Below are positions 5,482 through 5,631 of a stretch of 5,631 bases of DNA, piece after piece. The translations under genes and the position numbers were made by a program. Origin of the DNA: Gammaproteobacteria bacterium. GTDB taxonomy: Bacteria > Pseudomonadota > Gammaproteobacteria > Pseudomonadales > Azotimanducaceae. The notes beneath the pieces were generated by a model that saw nothing but the letters and a program-made list of their open reading frames with translations, was not told the DNA's origin and did no database searches. Numbering within the stretch: position 1 is the stretch's first letter; each line of letters starts with the position of its first letter. Location of the stretch: NCBI GenBank assembly GCA_027295975.1, contig JAPUJX010000407.1, positions 1 to 5,631 of the forward strand, in the 5' to 3' direction.

Positions 5482-5631
5482 CTAATTTGGATTTCCGCCG
5501 CCGAGCCAAGCTTCATCTTCGCCCCATCTGCCATTCCAATCGGGCAGCAATTCAAGCGTGTGCGTGGTGCCGCCATTCGCAGCCGCGAACCATGCTTGAT
5601 AATGCTCATCGGAACTCGTGTAAGGGTAAGG
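5482..5631 (-). CDS. Partial reading frame running off the window; possible truncated exported-family protein
   Basis: The minus-strand frame is open from the window edge for 49 codons to TAG at 5484-5482. The visible residues include YTSSDEHYQAWFAAANGGTT, then LELLPDWNGRW, ending LGGGNPN. Composition and smooth codon use suggest real coding sequence. The LPDWNGRW segment resembles the PDFSGYW segment found near the mature N-terminus of the exported family at 2583-3473. If that is right, the stop comes far too early and this is the front part of a truncated gene. If not, it is simply the C-terminus of an unknown protein. The start lies outside the window. It is on the same strand as the 4342-5364 gene, 117 bp upstream of its start, with a promoter-like sequence in between. 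Confidence 0.5.
   Translation of the reverse strand, partial: PYPYTSSDEHYQAWFAAANGGTTHTLELLPDWNGRWGEDEAWLGGGNPN

Noticed and set aside
1..5631. CRISPR array, toxin-antitoxin, retron or defence operon
   Set aside because: No regularly spaced repeats, reverse transcriptase, nuclease or paired small genes are visible on either strand.

Overview
This 5.6 kb window reads like a short contig from a Gram-negative, probably proteobacterial, genome of moderately high GC. That placement is an inference. It rests on exported proteins with Sec and twin-arginine-like signals, Shine-Dalgarno starts, and IS6- and IS3/IS481-type transposases of the kind common in proteobacteria. No rRNA, tRNA, CRISPR array, phage gene or defence operon is visible.

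Layout. Positions 1-566 are non-coding and bounded by a perfect 39-bp inverted repeat whose outer left end is the first base of the window. Positions 609-1574 (+) encode an exported SUMF1/formylglycine-generating-enzyme-like protein that lacks the catalytic cysteine pair. Positions 1575-1842 hold nothing recognisable. Positions 1843-2518 are a graveyard of three end-to-end gene fragments: the frameshifted C-terminus of an integrase-type transposase (+), the last 39 codons of a second copy of the exported gene found at 4342-5364 (-), and the C-terminus of what may be an amidohydrolase, interrupted by an amber codon (+). Positions 2583-3473 (+) encode an intact Sec-exported protein of a family with no known function. 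Positions 3489-4325 are an IS6-family element whose transposase is frameshifted but keeps its DDE residues. Positions 4342-5364 (-) encode an intact exported protein built from two diverged copies of one domain. After a 117-bp upstream region, 5482-5631 (-) is the end of another reading frame that continues beyond the window.

How the parts relate. The 3' end of the two-domain gene occurs twice as a direct repeat (2084-2225 and 4324-4465, 9 mismatches in 142 bases). Each copy has a mobile-element sequence next to it on the same side. This points to duplication and decay driven by transposable elements and homologous recombination, not to an operon. The three intact genes all encode predicted exported proteins, but they sit in different orientations, are separated by debris, and show no sign of co-transcription. 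I see no convincing new multi-gene system. The most interesting items are the cysteine-less SUMF1-like protein, the internally duplicated exported protein with its broken paralogue, and the 39-bp inverted repeat.
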